From: Flavobacterium sp.
GTDB taxonomy: Bacteria; Bacteroidota; Bacteroidia; Flavobacteriales; Flavobacteriaceae
Reading direction: 5' to 3'
DNA length: 64,000 nucleotides
NCBI GenBank assembly: GCA_015234525.1
Contig: JADGMX010000010.1
Location: 1 to 64,000 of the forward strand
A program made the translations under genes and the position numbers. Below are positions 53,955-62,891 of this stretch, piece by piece. Under the pieces are notes generated by a model. That model was not told the origin of the DNA and made no database searches. It saw only the letters and a program-made list of their open reading frames with translations. How positions within the stretch are numbered: the stretch's first letter is position 1; each line of letters begins with the position of its first letter.

Positions 53955-55865
53955 ATGACCCGATTTTTTGCCTTGATCACGATTCTATTTTCGGTGTTCG
54001 CTTCTGCGCAAGTTTCGACAACCGATGAGATTGCTGCTTCTGAAATGCAATCGGCGTCAGCACTAGCAAATCTGGCGGTCAACCCGAATACTCAAAATTA
54101 CGACATCATTTATCACAAGCTGGAATTTACCGTTGATCCCTCGGTTTATTATATTGAAGGTATCGTCTTTACCACGTTTATCGCTTTGGAAAATATGTCG
54201 CAGATAACATTCGACATGTCCTCATCGTTAATCGTCTCGGAAGTTACTGTCGGTACACAACCACTGACTTTTTCTCAAAACGACGATCAGGAATTAATCA
54301 TTGATTTCCCCGATGTTCTTCCTGCGGGAGAATCCAGGACGGTTAAAATCGTCTATGAAGGCGCTCCGGGCTCAAGCCAAAATGCATTTATGGTATCCCA
54401 GCATAATGGCACTCCGATTTTAGCCACTTTATCTGAACCTTTTGGCGCACGCGATTGGTGGCCGTGTAAACAAGATCTTAACGACAAAATTAACCTCATT
54501 GAAGTCTTTATCACTGCGCCAAGTCAGTATGTGACCGTTTCAAACGGACTTGAAATTTCCCAAAGCATTACCGGGGATATGAAGACCACACGTTTTCGTC
54601 ATCAATATCCCATTCCTGCCTATTTGATTGCAATTGCGGTTACGAATTACAATGTGTTTACCCAACAAGCCGGTACCGCGCCGAATACGTTTCCGATCGT
54701 CAATTACATTTATCCCGAAAACTTTGATTCGGCTCAGCAAAGCCTTGCAGTCACATTGCCGATCATGAACCTTTTTGAGTCGCTTTTTGAACCGTATCCC
54801 TTTCACACCGAGAAATACGGACATGCGCAATTTAACTACGGCGGCGGAATGGAGCATACAACGGTTTCGTTTATGGGCGGATTTAGTCGGAATCTGATCG
54901 CGCATGAACTTGCACACCAGTGGTTCGGAAACAAAATTACGTGCGGAAGCTGGAGCGATATCTGGCTAAATGAAGGTTTTGCCGAATATTTATCGGGCTT
55001 GGTGATTGAAAATCTTGATGGTGAAAGTTCGTTTGTCAATTGGAAAGCCAACAAAAAGATAATCATCACGTCTCAACCCGCGGGATCAGTTTATGTCCCT
55101 GAAGCCGAAGCGCTAAATGTCAGTCGGATTTTCAGTAGTCGGTTATCATACAACAAAGGTGCAATGGTTGTTCACATGTTGCGATATTTGCTTGGCGATG
55201 CCGATTTTTTCCAGGGCGTCCGTAATTATCTTGCCGACCCTGAACTTGCCTACGGATACGCTCAAACTGATGATCTTAAATTTCACCTCGAACAAGTTTC
55301 TGAAACCGACTTAACCGAATTTTTCGCCGATTATGTCTATGGTGAAGGCCATCCGTTTTACAATGTCACGGCGGAAAACATTGGTCCGAATCAAGCCAAG
55401 ATTGTGATTTATCAGGGACAATCTCATCCGTCGGTTGAATTTTTTGAAATGCGCGTTCCGATAACATTAGTGGGAACTAACGGTCAACAAGAAACCTATT
55501 TTCTGGAAAACAACAGTGATCTTCAAGCTTTTATTGTCGACGTGCCTTTTGAAGTTGCCGATGTGATTTTTGACCGCAACAATGACATTCTCGCTGCTCC
55601 CAATTCGACCGCCATTCTTGCAACCGATACTTTTGATTTTTTACAACAAATTTCGATCGCGCCAAATCCGGCAAAGTCGACTTTAACCATTTCCATGCCG
55701 GAGAACCTGCAGATTTCAAACGTATCGATTTACAATGTCATCGGTCAAAAATTGCATTCCGGCAACAGTTCTACTATCGACGTTTCATCGCTTTCAAGCG
55801 GAATTCACATCATCAGCATCACAACACAAGCCGGTACCAAGTCACTTAAATTCGTAAAAGAGTAA
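53955..55865 (+). CDS. Secreted M1-family metallopeptidase with T9SS type A sorting domain
   Basis: 636 residues from ATG 53955. Signal peptide at about 1-17 (FFALITILFSVFASAQ). M1 aminopeptidase fold: exopeptidase motif in YGGGMEHTTVSFMGG, zinc site HELAHQWFGNKIT at about residue 316 and downstream Glu in WLNEGFAEYLSG. The C-terminal 75 residues (ISIAPNPAKSTLTISMP ... VSIYNVIGQKLH ... SSGIHIISI) are a type A T9SS signal. Extracellular peptide degradation is likely. Confidence 0.93.
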   Translation: MTRFFALITILFSVFASAQVSTTDEIAASEMQSASALANLAVNPNTQNYDIIYHKLEFTVDPSVYYIEGIVFTTFIALENMSQITFDMSSSLIVSEVTVGTQPLTFSQNDDQELIIDFPDVLPAGESRTVKIVYEGAPGSSQNAFMVSQHNGTPILATLSEPFGARDWWPCKQDLNDKINLIEVFITAPSQYVTVSNGLEISQSITGDMKTTRFRHQYPIPAYLIAIAVTNYNVFTQQAGTAPNTFPIVNYIYPENFDSAQQSLAVTLPIMNLFESLFEPYPFHTEKYGHAQFNYGGGMEHTTVSFMGGFSRNLIAHELAHQWFGNKITCGSWSDIWLNEGFAEYLSGLVIENLDGESSFVNWKANKKIIITSQPAGSVYVPEAEALNVSRIFSSRLSYNKGAMVVHMLRYLLGDADFFQGVRNYLADPELAYGYAQTDDLKFHLEQVSETDLTEFFADYVYGEGHPFYNVTAENIGPNQAKIVIYQGQSHPSVEFFEMRVPITLVGTNGQQETYFLENNSDLQAFIVDVPFEVADVIFDRNNDILAAPNSTAILATDTFDFLQQISIAPNPAKSTLTISMPENLQISNVSIYNVIGQKLHSGNSSTIDVSSLSSGIHIISITTQAGTKSLKFVKE

Positions 55866-55871
55866 CTGCAA

Positions 55872-56384
55872 CTAAGTTGATTTCTGCTCTTTCCAAATCG
55901 CGAGAAGGCCTTCCATTTTACCGTATACCGGATCATTGTCGGGAATCGGAACGTTCGCGATATTTTCTTCGGCTTTAGGGCGATCGGATTCGTCACCTTT
56001 CAAAATGTCGTAATCGCTGCCATTTGGATACGCGCCAACGACCTGAAAATCCGCTGATGCGCTGATGCATTTGTGTGCCACTCCGGCCGGAATCACAACC
56101 ACATCGCCTTCCTCAAGGCCAACTTTCTCACCATTCTCACCACCAAACTGAACTGTTGCAAAACCGCTGAAAACACCAAGAACTTCGTGCGTGACCGAAT
56201 GGTAGTGATGGTAATCGAAAATCCCGTCGCGCCATGAATTTGTCCAATTTTTCTTCGCAAAATGGCTCTCGATATGATCGGGGTCGTTGTGCTCAAAAGT
56301 GAAAATATTCTTGTAAATCAAAAGTGGAAATTTGCTGTTTGGAAATTTCCCGTCGTCTTTAAATTTTAATTGAATCGGATCCAT
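55872..56384 (-). CDS. Cupin-domain protein
   Basis: 170 residues from ATG 56384, overlapping the upstream stop as TAATG. Cupin motif 1 is GIFDYHHYHSVTHEVLGVFSG (His, His, Glu) and motif 2 is VVVIPAGVAHKC, so metal binding is likely. Resembles YjlB-type cupins. Last gene of a four-gene redox operon; function unknown. Confidence 0.85.
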   Translation of the reverse strand: MDPIQLKFKDDGKFPNSKFPLLIYKNIFTFEHNDPDHIESHFAKKNWTNSWRDGIFDYHHYHSVTHEVLGVFSGFATVQFGGENGEKVGLEEGDVVVIPAGVAHKCISASADFQVVGAYPNGSDYDILKGDESDRPKAEENIANVPIPDNDPVYGKMEGLLAIWKEQKST

Positions 56385-57334
56385 TACCAATTGCTGTTAG
56401 AGTTTAAAAATCGGATGGCGTCTGCGTTGAGTTCAAGCAAAGGCGCGCTCATAAGGGTTTTCAGTTGTTCAACCGACGTTGCACTCGCAATTGGCGCAGT
56501 AACAGATGGTCGGTTGATAAGCCAAGCTAATGCCACCGCAGCCGGAACCGAATTATAATCGCCGGCAACTTTATCCAGTGCATCTAAAATTCTAACGCCA
56601 CGTTCGTCCAAATATTTTTCCATATTTCCGCCACGCGGACTCTTATCAAGGTCCTTCTTCGAGCGATACTTGCCCGTCAAAAATCCGCTTTCCAACGAGA
56701 AATAAGTAATCACACCGATCTTATTCCCGAGGCATATCGGCTCGAATGTGCTTTCAAATTGTTCCCGCGAGTACAAATTATAATGTGGCTGAACGCATTG
56801 ATAAATTGGCAAACCTTTTTCAGACGCCGCTGTCAACGACTCTTTGAAGCGATCTGTCGACATGTTGGATGCTCCAATATATCGAACTTTTCCTGCTTTA
56901 ATGAGGTCGTCGTATGCTTCCAGGGTTTCGTCAACCGGCGTCGACTCGTCGTCAAAATGTGTTTGATAAAGGTCGATGTAATCCGTTTTCAAACGCCTAA
57001 GCGAATCTTCAGCAGCCTGAATCACATATGATTTCTTGAGACCCTTTTTACCGTCGCCCATGTCTGATCCGACTTTGGTCGCCAATATGATATCCTTCCG
57101 GTTCTTTCTGTCAGACATCCATTTTCCGATGATGGTTTCAGATTCGCCGCCAACATTTCCGGGCGCCCAACGCGAATAACTGTCAGCCGTATCGACGCAG
57201 TTGAATCCGCCGCCAACAAATTCGTCCAACAATTTAAAAGATTGCTTCTCGTCGATGGTCCAGCCGAAAACATTTCCGCCGAAAACCAACGGGTAAATTT
57301 CCAGATCGGTTTCTCCTATTGCTCTTAACTCCAT
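56384..57334 (-). CDS. Aldo/keto reductase
   Basis: 316 residues, TIM barrel. Catalytic tetrad visible: Asp/Tyr in CVDTADSYSRW, Lys in LATKVGSDMG and His in LYQTHFDDES. NADPH-dependent carbonyl reduction. Start overlaps the preceding gene by 10 bp, and its stop overlaps the cupin start, so translation is coupled. Confidence 0.92.
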   Translation of the reverse strand: MELRAIGETDLEIYPLVFGGNVFGWTIDEKQSFKLLDEFVGGGFNCVDTADSYSRWAPGNVGGESETIIGKWMSDRKNRKDIILATKVGSDMGDGKKGLKKSYVIQAAEDSLRRLKTDYIDLYQTHFDDESTPVDETLEAYDDLIKAGKVRYIGASNMSTDRFKESLTAASEKGLPIYQCVQPHYNLYSREQFESTFEPICLGNKIGVITYFSLESGFLTGKYRSKKDLDKSPRGGNMEKYLDERGVRILDALDKVAGDYNSVPAAVALAWLINRPSVTAPIASATSVEQLKTLMSAPLLELNADAIRFLNSNSNW

Positions 57335-58371
57335 AATTTGATCGTCTTTTTTTCTTTATTGCTCAATTCTGCGGCTTCGATGATCCGCATGGTTTTAATG
57401 CCATCTTCAGCCGATACCGGAACAGGTGATTTCTTTTTTATTGACTGATATAATTGATCGAAATAATCATAGTAATTTCCGGGAATCGTAGGCATGTTTT
57501 CGCGTACGACAACACCTTCGATTTCAGTATGCAAAACTCCAGATTTGTATTGAGGCTCTTTTCCCCAATCATTTACCATCGGAATTTTCCCGGCTTTAAG
57601 GTCGTCTTCCTGAACATCGCCGCGGCTTTTTATAAATGAGCCGATTTTACCGTGAAGCACATATGAAGGCAACGGCTCCCGAACGAAAAAACCCGCTTTG
57701 AGTCGCACGCGGAATTTCGGATAAAACAGCGTAATATCAAACCAGTCATCGACTACCGATTCCTCCCGAGTGATGCGAATGTCAGCAAACAATTCATCTG
57801 GAAAACCAAAAAGATAAAGCGCCTGATCGATGATATGCGAGCCAAGATCACGCAACACGCCCGAACCGGAATTCGCAACTTCCTTATGTTGCTTCGGACT
57901 CAATTTCGGATTGTATCTGTCAAAATGAATTTCAGCTTCAACGATGTCGCCGATAATATTTTTGCGATAAATGTCTTCAACGGTTTTAAAATCGCTGTCC
58001 CAACGCCTGTTTTGAAAAACCGACAGCGTCACTTTTTTGCGAATTGCCAACTCGTGAAGTTCTTCAGCTTCAGCGACGGTTGCCGTAAACGCTTTTTCAA
58101 CCACCACGTGTTTTCCGGCTAAGATCGCCTTTTTTGCATATTCAAAATGCGTATAAACCGGCGTATTTACAATAATCAAATCGACATCAGAAGATAAAAG
58201 CTCTTCGAGCGAATCACAGCTCTTAACCTGCGGATAATCGTTTTGAACGTTTTTGGAAGATCGCTCCCAAACCGAAACCAGTTCAAACCCGGGATGCAAG
58301 GCAAGAAACGGCGCGTGAAAAACTTTCCCCGACATTCCGTATGACAGCAATCCCGTTTTAAGTTGTTGCAT
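57325..58371 (-). CDS. Gfo/Idh/MocA-family oxidoreductase
   Basis: 348 residues. N-terminal Rossmann domain (TGLLSYGMSGKVFHAPFL) with the VVEKAFTATV motif (EKP-type, here EKA) at about residue 92, C-terminal Gfo/Idh domain (DLGSHIIDQALYLFG). Resembles YdgJ-type proteins. Probable NAD(P)-dependent sugar or inositol oxidoreductase; the usual Pro of EKP is Ala, as in some YdgJ relatives. Confidence 0.9.
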   Translation of the reverse strand: MQQLKTGLLSYGMSGKVFHAPFLALHPGFELVSVWERSSKNVQNDYPQVKSCDSLEELLSSDVDLIIVNTPVYTHFEYAKKAILAGKHVVVEKAFTATVAEAEELHELAIRKKVTLSVFQNRRWDSDFKTVEDIYRKNIIGDIVEAEIHFDRYNPKLSPKQHKEVANSGSGVLRDLGSHIIDQALYLFGFPDELFADIRITREESVVDDWFDITLFYPKFRVRLKAGFFVREPLPSYVLHGKIGSFIKSRGDVQEDDLKAGKIPMVNDWGKEPQYKSGVLHTEIEGVVVRENMPTIPGNYYDYFDQLYQSIKKKSPVPVSAEDGIKTMRIIEAAELSNKEKKTIKLWS

Positions 58372-58374
58372 GTG

Positions 58375-59442
58375 TTATAGTTTTGCGCGAGAATATTGAT
58401 TTGGCCACGGAACATCGGCTTTTAATTCATCGGCAAAAGCCAATGGAAGATGCGGGTTGCGAAGCGATTCACGGCCGAAAAGAATCAGATCGGCTTTATC
58501 GCTTTGAAGGATTTCTTCCGCTTGACGGGCATCGGTAATCAATCCGACAGCGCCGGTTTTGACTCCGCTTTCACTCCGGATCCTTTCCGCAAACGGAACC
58601 TGATAATTTGGCGCCACCGGAATTTGCTGATGGGACACATTTCCGCCTGACGAAACGTCGATCAGATCAACACCTTTTTCTTTTAATATTTTCGAAAGTT
58701 CCACCGATTCTTCGATGTCCCATCCGCCTTCAGCCCAATCGGTAGCGGAAATTCGCACAAATAGCGGGAGATCTGAAGGCCATTCGCTTTGAACTGCTTC
58801 AACAACATCGAGTGTTAATCGGATGCGATTTTCAAACGAACCTCCATACGAATCTGTTCGCGTGTTTGTGAGCGGCGATAAAAATTGGTGCAATAAATAT
58901 CCGTGAGCCGCATGAATTTCGACAACTTTATAACCGGCAATAACGGCACGAGCGGCTGCGAGTTTAAAGTCGGCTATGACTTTTTCGATACCACCTTGAC
59001 CTAAAGCAACCGGTGGATGTGCGTCGTTGTGATAGCCGACATCAGTCGGACCAACAGTTTCCCATCCGTCATTTTCCGGACCGATTTTCAAATTATCCTG
59101 CCAGGGCGGCGTCACGCTTCCCTTTCGACCGGCGTGCGCCAATTGAATTCCGGGAATCGAGTTCTGACTCAAAATAAAATGAGTGATCGACTTTAATTTT
59201 TCAACATGCTCGTCTTTCCAGATTCCGAGGTCGCCAGGAGAAATCCGACCTTCCGGCGAAACCGCTGTAGCTTCCTGAATAACCAGCGATGCGCCACCAA
59301 CCGCGCGGCTTCCAAGATGAACCAGATGCCAATCGGTTGCAAAACCATCGTGACCGGAATATTGACACATCGGCGAAATTGCGATGCGATTTTTTAATAT
59401 GATGCTTTTAATTTGTAACGCAGAGAACAGTATTGACGACAT
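58375..59442 (-). CDS. Old-yellow-enzyme-type NADH:flavin oxidoreductase
   Basis: 355 residues, FMN-binding TIM barrel of the YqjM/NamA type: MCQYSGHDGFATDWHLVHLG (N-terminal Cys and Tyr), QLAHAGRKGS, EIHAAHGYLLHQFLSPLTN, TDSYGGSFENR. Reduces activated alkenes; the physiological substrate is unknown. First gene of the OYE-Gfo/Idh-AKR-cupin operon. Confidence 0.93.
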   Translation of the reverse strand: MSSILFSALQIKSIILKNRIAISPMCQYSGHDGFATDWHLVHLGSRAVGGASLVIQEATAVSPEGRISPGDLGIWKDEHVEKLKSITHFILSQNSIPGIQLAHAGRKGSVTPPWQDNLKIGPENDGWETVGPTDVGYHNDAHPPVALGQGGIEKVIADFKLAAARAVIAGYKVVEIHAAHGYLLHQFLSPLTNTRTDSYGGSFENRIRLTLDVVEAVQSEWPSDLPLFVRISATDWAEGGWDIEESVELSKILKEKGVDLIDVSSGGNVSHQQIPVAPNYQVPFAERIRSESGVKTGAVGLITDARQAEEILQSDKADLILFGRESLRNPHLPLAFADELKADVPWPNQYSRAKL

Positions 59443-59577
59443 AAATGAGGTTTAAGTATAAAATGAGTGCTAGTAAAGTTACGCACTTACCTAAAATACC
59501 GAAACAGCCGTCTGCTTATTAACAAACATTTAAATATCCAAAAATTAACACGCAACAAAAGAGTAAACATAAAACAC

Positions 59578-59585
59578 TATTTTTG
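59578..59585 (+). promoter_or_regulatory. -7 box of rseP
   Basis: TATTTTTG, exact consensus, 25 bp before the rseP ATG; no clear -33 TTG. Confidence 0.5.
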
Positions 59586-59609
59586 CCCGCTTAGAACCTG
59601 ATTCACAAA

Positions 59610-60953
59610 ATGGAAATACTTATAAAGCTTTCTCAATTTCTATTGAGCCTTTCACTACTCATTGTACTACACGAACTTGGCCATTATATCCCGGCTAAAA
59701 TTTTTAAAACCCGTGTTGAGAAATTCTACCTGTTCTTTGACGTGAAGTTTTCACTGCTCAAGAAAAAAATAGGCGAAACCGAATACGGAATCGGTTGGCT
59801 TCCACTTGGCGGTTATGTAAAAATCGCGGGAATGATCGATGAGAGCATGGACAAAGAGCAGATGAACCAACCCGCACAACCTTGGGAATTTAGATCAAAA
59901 CCGGCGTGGCAACGTTTAATCATCATGCTTGGCGGAGTTACGGTCAATTTCATTTTAGCATTTTTGATCTATATCGGAATGGCGTTTATGTACGGCGAAC
60001 TTTACATCGACAATTCTAACGTCAAAAACGGTGTTTGGATCACAAATCCAATCGTTGAGAGCGTCGGACTCCAAACCGGCGATAAGATTATATCTGTTGA
60101 CGGCGTTAAAGAAGATAAATTCCACGAACTCAACGAGCGTATCCTACTCGGAAAGCAAATCGTTGTTGAGCGTAACGGCGAAGAAAAAACCATCGATCTG
60201 CCAATCGACTTTATCGATAAATTCCTACAAGGTGAAAAATCGCCGGTTGTAGATCTGCGACTTCCATTCGTCGTTTCGCAAATTCAGGACGAATCGCCAA
60301 ACAAAGATCAGCTTAAAACAAAAGACATTATTCTGACGGTCAACGGCAGACCACTTAAATTTGCCGATGAAGCGCAATCAGTCTTTGAAACTGTAAAAGG
60401 ACAAACCGTTCCGGCTACTGTTTTCCGGGATGAAAAAGAAGTCCCGGTACTTTTGAAAGTCAGCGATAGCGCTAAAATTGGGGTTGCTTATGCCGTAAGG
60501 ATGCCATACGATAATTTGGAGCGTCTCGGCGTCTACGAAGTTAACCGCGAAAAGTATGGATTTTTGGCATCTATTCCGGTTGGAATCCAAAAAGGAAAGG
60601 ATCAGCTTTCAGGTTACGCCCGCCAATTAAAGATGATTTTCAACCCGAACACCGGCGCATACAAAGGTGTCGGCGGTTTTAAAGCGATTTATGACATTTT
60701 CCCGCAACATTGGAGCTGGGAAGCGTTTTGGGGAATTACCGCGCTGCTTTCAATCATGCTTGGCGTGATGAACCTGTTGCCGATTCCGGCGCTCGACGGT
60801 GGCCACGTTATGTTCCTTTTGTACGAAATGATCACCCGACGCAAACCAAGTGACAAATTTATGGAATATGCGCAACTCGCCGGTTTCATCCTGTTAATCA
60901 CCTTAGTACTGTTTGCAAACGGTAACGACATTTACAAAGCCATATTTAAATAA
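59610..60953 (+). CDS. rseP: Site-2 metalloprotease RseP
   Basis: 447 residues. Intramembrane zinc protease that cleaves anti-sigma factors and similar membrane proteins. HELGH zinc motif at about residue 22 in the first membrane segment, PDZ region(s) in the middle (LQTGDKIISVDGVKE, LKTKDIILTVNGRPL), and the LPIPALDGGH motif with the third ligand near residue 394. Monocistronic. Confidence 0.95.
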   Translation: MEILIKLSQFLLSLSLLIVLHELGHYIPAKIFKTRVEKFYLFFDVKFSLLKKKIGETEYGIGWLPLGGYVKIAGMIDESMDKEQMNQPAQPWEFRSKPAWQRLIIMLGGVTVNFILAFLIYIGMAFMYGELYIDNSNVKNGVWITNPIVESVGLQTGDKIISVDGVKEDKFHELNERILLGKQIVVERNGEEKTIDLPIDFIDKFLQGEKSPVVDLRLPFVVSQIQDESPNKDQLKTKDIILTVNGRPLKFADEAQSVFETVKGQTVPATVFRDEKEVPVLLKVSDSAKIGVAYAVRMPYDNLERLGVYEVNREKYGFLASIPVGIQKGKDQLSGYARQLKMIFNPNTGAYKGVGGFKAIYDIFPQHWSWEAFWGITALLSIMLGVMNLLPIPALDGGHVMFLLYEMITRRKPSDKFMEYAQLAGFILLITLVLFANGNDIYKAIFK

Positions 60954-60983
60954 AAAAAAATTGAAAAATTAAGCGCGAAATAT

Positions 60984-61013
60984 TTGCGATAATCATTTTT
61001 CGCCTTATATTTG
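60984..61013 (+). promoter_or_regulatory. Promoter of tRNA-Asn
   Basis: TTG (60984-60986), 19-bp spacer, TATATTTG (61006-61013): an exact consensus pair, 25 bp before the tRNA. Confidence 0.78.
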
Positions 61014-61038
61014 CACCGCTTTAAAAGGCAATACGCCT

Positions 61039-61112
61039 TCCTCCTTAGCTCAGTTGGTTAGAGCATCTGACTGTTAATCAGAGGGTCCTTGGTTCGAGCC
61101 CAAGAGGGGGAG
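61039..61112 (+). tRNA. tRNA-Asn (GTT)
   Basis: 74 nt. Acceptor TCCTCCT/AGGGGGA (one G-U), D stem GCTC/GAGC, anticodon stem TCTGA/TCAGA with loop CTGTTAA (anticodon GTT), T stem CTTGG/CCAAG with TTCGAGC loop, discriminator G. CCA is not encoded. Confidence 0.97.
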
Positions 61113-61122
61113 CAAAAAGAAA

Positions 61123-61148
61123 GGCTATCAGAAATGATGGCCTTTTTT
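61123..61148 (+). terminator. Intrinsic terminator between the two tRNA genes
   Basis: 8-bp stem GGCTATCA/TGATGGCC with a GAAA tetraloop, followed by six T. Confidence 0.88.
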
Positions 61149-61155
61149 ATTTTCA

Positions 61156-61227
61156 GGTCCCGTAGTTCAACGGATAGAATAGAAGTTTCCTAAACTTTAG
61201 ATCCAAGTTCGATTCTTGGCGGGATCA
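61156..61227 (+). tRNA. tRNA-Arg (CCT)
   Basis: 72 nt. Acceptor GGTCCCG/CGGGATC, D stem GTTC/GAAT, anticodon stem GAAGT/ACTTT with loop TTCCTAA (anticodon CCT, reads AGG), T stem CCAAG/CTTGG with TTCGATT loop, discriminator A. CCA is not encoded. Begins 8 nt after a terminator, and no promoter fits in that gap. Confidence 0.93.
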
Positions 61228-61560
61228 CTATTCCAAATCTACCTTTTTATATTTTGGCGCCACCCCTTTGTGCGCTACCACCGGCGCAAAAAGCGGTCGG
61301 GTCTTTCGCAGTGCACGGCACTTTGCTTCAACCCCTGGCGCACTCCATAACTCAATCTCCTTCGATATTGTTCCGGCTTTGCAACAGCATCAATCCCGCC
61401 CAAAGAGCCGCAAACTCGTTTAGGCCGCTTTTCTGACCGAATGCGGATTCAAATCAGCAATAGTTATTCTCGTACTTGTGCGTTAGCGATGGGAAGCGGT
61501 ACCCCGCAGCGACAGCGAGGAATAAAGCGGACAGCGCGGGCCGGAGGCAACGCCCAAAAA
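61228..61560. other. Non-coding interval with inverted repeat pair
   Basis: Repeat copies 8 (61253-61345) and 9 (61478-61561) in opposite orientation fill most of it. Between them the minus strand at about 61360-61465 reads open for some 34 codons with protein-like composition but no start codon; possibly a gene remnant. Confidence 0.65.
61253..61345 (-). repeat. Dispersed palindromic repeat, copy 8
   Basis: TTTGGCGCCACCCC, GGTCGGGTCTTTCGCAGTG, CACGGCACTTTGCTTC, AACCCCTGGCGCACTCC on the plus strand. The core TCGCAGTGCACGGCACTTTG is identical to copy 7. Confidence 0.75.
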
Positions 61561-61561
61561 T
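61478..61561 (+). repeat. Dispersed palindromic repeat, copy 9
   Basis: GTGCGTTAGCGATGGGAAGC, GGTACCCCGCAGCGACAGCGAGG, AATAAAGCGGACAGCGCGGG, CAACGCCCAAAAA. Central stem CCCCGCAGCG/CGCTGCGGGG-like. Its AAAAA end touches the stop codon of the globin gene. Confidence 0.75.
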
Positions 61562-61956
61562 TACAACAACCCTTTCTTTTGTCGGTTTTCGAAAATGGCA
61601 ATCATCAAAAAAGTCTGCATTTTGCGCGCCCGACGCTTTAAAGTCTCGGCGTTCTCACCCGAAAATAGTTCCTCCAGCGTGGCAAACCACAAATTTAGCC
61701 AGGTGCCAAAATGGTATGGCGTGATCCCCGACGCGACTTTCTCGTCAACTTCCTGATGGGCAGTAATCGGATTTCCGCCGTAACTGCGACCGCCAAACAA
61801 GGTCATCGTCCAGAAATCAGTTAACTTTTCAAGATGTTCTTCCCAATCATCGATCATCGAATTGAATATGGGACCCAAGGTTTCGTCGGCGCGTACCTTA
61901 TTGTAAAACGCGCGCACCACTTTCCCAACATCTTCCCTAGTTGAAATATCTGTCAT
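61561..61956 (-). CDS. Group III truncated hemoglobin
   Basis: 131 residues. Group III pattern: VVRAFYNKVRADETLGPIF, DDWEEHLEKLTDFWTMTLFGG and the proximal His in GITPYHFGTWLNLWFATL at about residue 81. Heme protein, probably for O2/NO/sulfide-type ligands; exact role unknown. 12 bp after cysK, so likely co-transcribed with cysE-cysK. Confidence 0.9.
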   Translation of the reverse strand: MTDISTREDVGKVVRAFYNKVRADETLGPIFNSMIDDWEEHLEKLTDFWTMTLFGGRSYGGNPITAHQEVDEKVASGITPYHFGTWLNLWFATLEELFSGENAETLKRRARKMQTFLMIAIFENRQKKGLL

Positions 61957-61968
61957 TTTGTAAAGATA

Positions 61969-62880
61969 CTAAAACAGGCCATCAACAGAAAGATAGCGTT
62001 CGCCGGTGTCGTAATTGAATGTCAGGATGCGCGAATTTTCTGGAAGTTCGGCGATTTTCCTTGCCACAGCTGCAAGCGCGCTACCGGTCGAGATTCCGCC
62101 TAAAATGCCCTCCAACCGCGCCAAATCTTTTGCATACTTAAAGGCGTCCTCTTTAGAAACCGCGATTACCTCATCGATAACGCCGGCGTGGTAATTTTGA
62201 GGAACAAATCCTGCTCCGATCCCTTGAATCGGGTGCGGCCCGGGGCTTCCGCCAGACAGAACCGGTGAAAGCTCTGGCTCGACAGCAATCACTTTTAAGT
62301 TGGCCCACTTTTCTTTCAAAACCTCAGACAGCGCAGTGATATGTCCGCCTGTTCCAACCCCGGTGATGATGTAGTCGAGTCCCTCGGGAAAATCTTCAAA
62401 AACTTCCTGAGCCGTAGTGGATTTGTGAATTTCTATGTTTGCCGGGTTGTCGAACTGTTTTGGCGACCACGCTCCTTCAATCGATTCGACGAGTTCGGCC
62501 GAGCGTTCGATGGCGCCTTTCATTCCTTTTTCGCGTGGCGTGAGTTCGAAAGTTGCGCCGTAGATTTCCATTAGTTTTCTGCGTTCAACGCTCATCGATT
62601 CAGGCATTACCAAGATAACCTTATAGCCCTTAACGGCGGCAACCAGAGCGAGTCCGATACCCGTATTTCCCGAAGTCGGTTCAATGATGGTGCTTCCGGG
62701 TTTTAAGATTCCTTTTTGTTCGGCGTCTTCGATCATGGCCACCGCGATGCGGTCTTTGATGCTGTTGCCCGGGTTTGTTTTTTCGAGTTTGATCCAAACA
62801 TTTCTGTTCTCGCCAAACAACCTGTTGATCTTTACAACCGGCGTTTTGCCTATTGTTTCTAAAATATTTTCTGCTCTCAT
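61969..62880 (-). CDS. cysK: Cysteine synthase (O-acetylserine sulfhydrylase)
   Basis: 303 residues. PLP enzyme making cysteine from O-acetylserine and sulfide. PLP lysine in [19 protein letters not shown] (about residue 41), [14 protein letters not shown] substrate loop (about 68) and [15 protein letters not shown] phosphate-binding glycine loop (about 175). Between cysE and the globin gene. Confidence 0.95.
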   Translation of the reverse strand: MRAENILETIGKTPVVKINRLFGENRNVWIKLEKTNPGNSIKDRIAVAMIEDAEQKGILKPGSTIIEPTSGNTGIGLALVAAVKGYKVILVMPESMSVERRKLMEIYGATFELTPREKGMKGAIERSAELVESIEGAWSPKQFDNPANIEIHKSTTAQEVFEDFPEGLDYIITGVGTGGHITALSEVLKEKWANLKVIAVEPELSPVLSGGSPGPHPIQGIGAGFVPQNYHAGVIDEVIAVSKEDAFKYAKDLARLEGILGGISTGSALAAVARKIAELPENSRILTFNYDTGERYLSVDGLF

Positions 62881-62891
62881 AATTCTAAATT

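Larger units (their letters stand above)
61251..61561. repeat. Composite inverted-repeat unit 2 (311 bp)
   Basis: Copies 8 and 9 facing each other, bounded by ATTTTGGCGCCACCC on the left and GGCAACGCCCAAAAAT on the right. Same architecture and nearly the same length as unit 1 (306 bp). It starts 24 bp after tRNA-Arg and ends at the globin stop codon. Confidence 0.6.

Noticed and set aside
61360..61465. Minus-strand open stretch with protein-like composition (ending near LLQSRNNIEGD)
   Set aside because: No start codon, only about 34 codons, and bounded by repeats; may be a remnant but cannot be supported as a gene.
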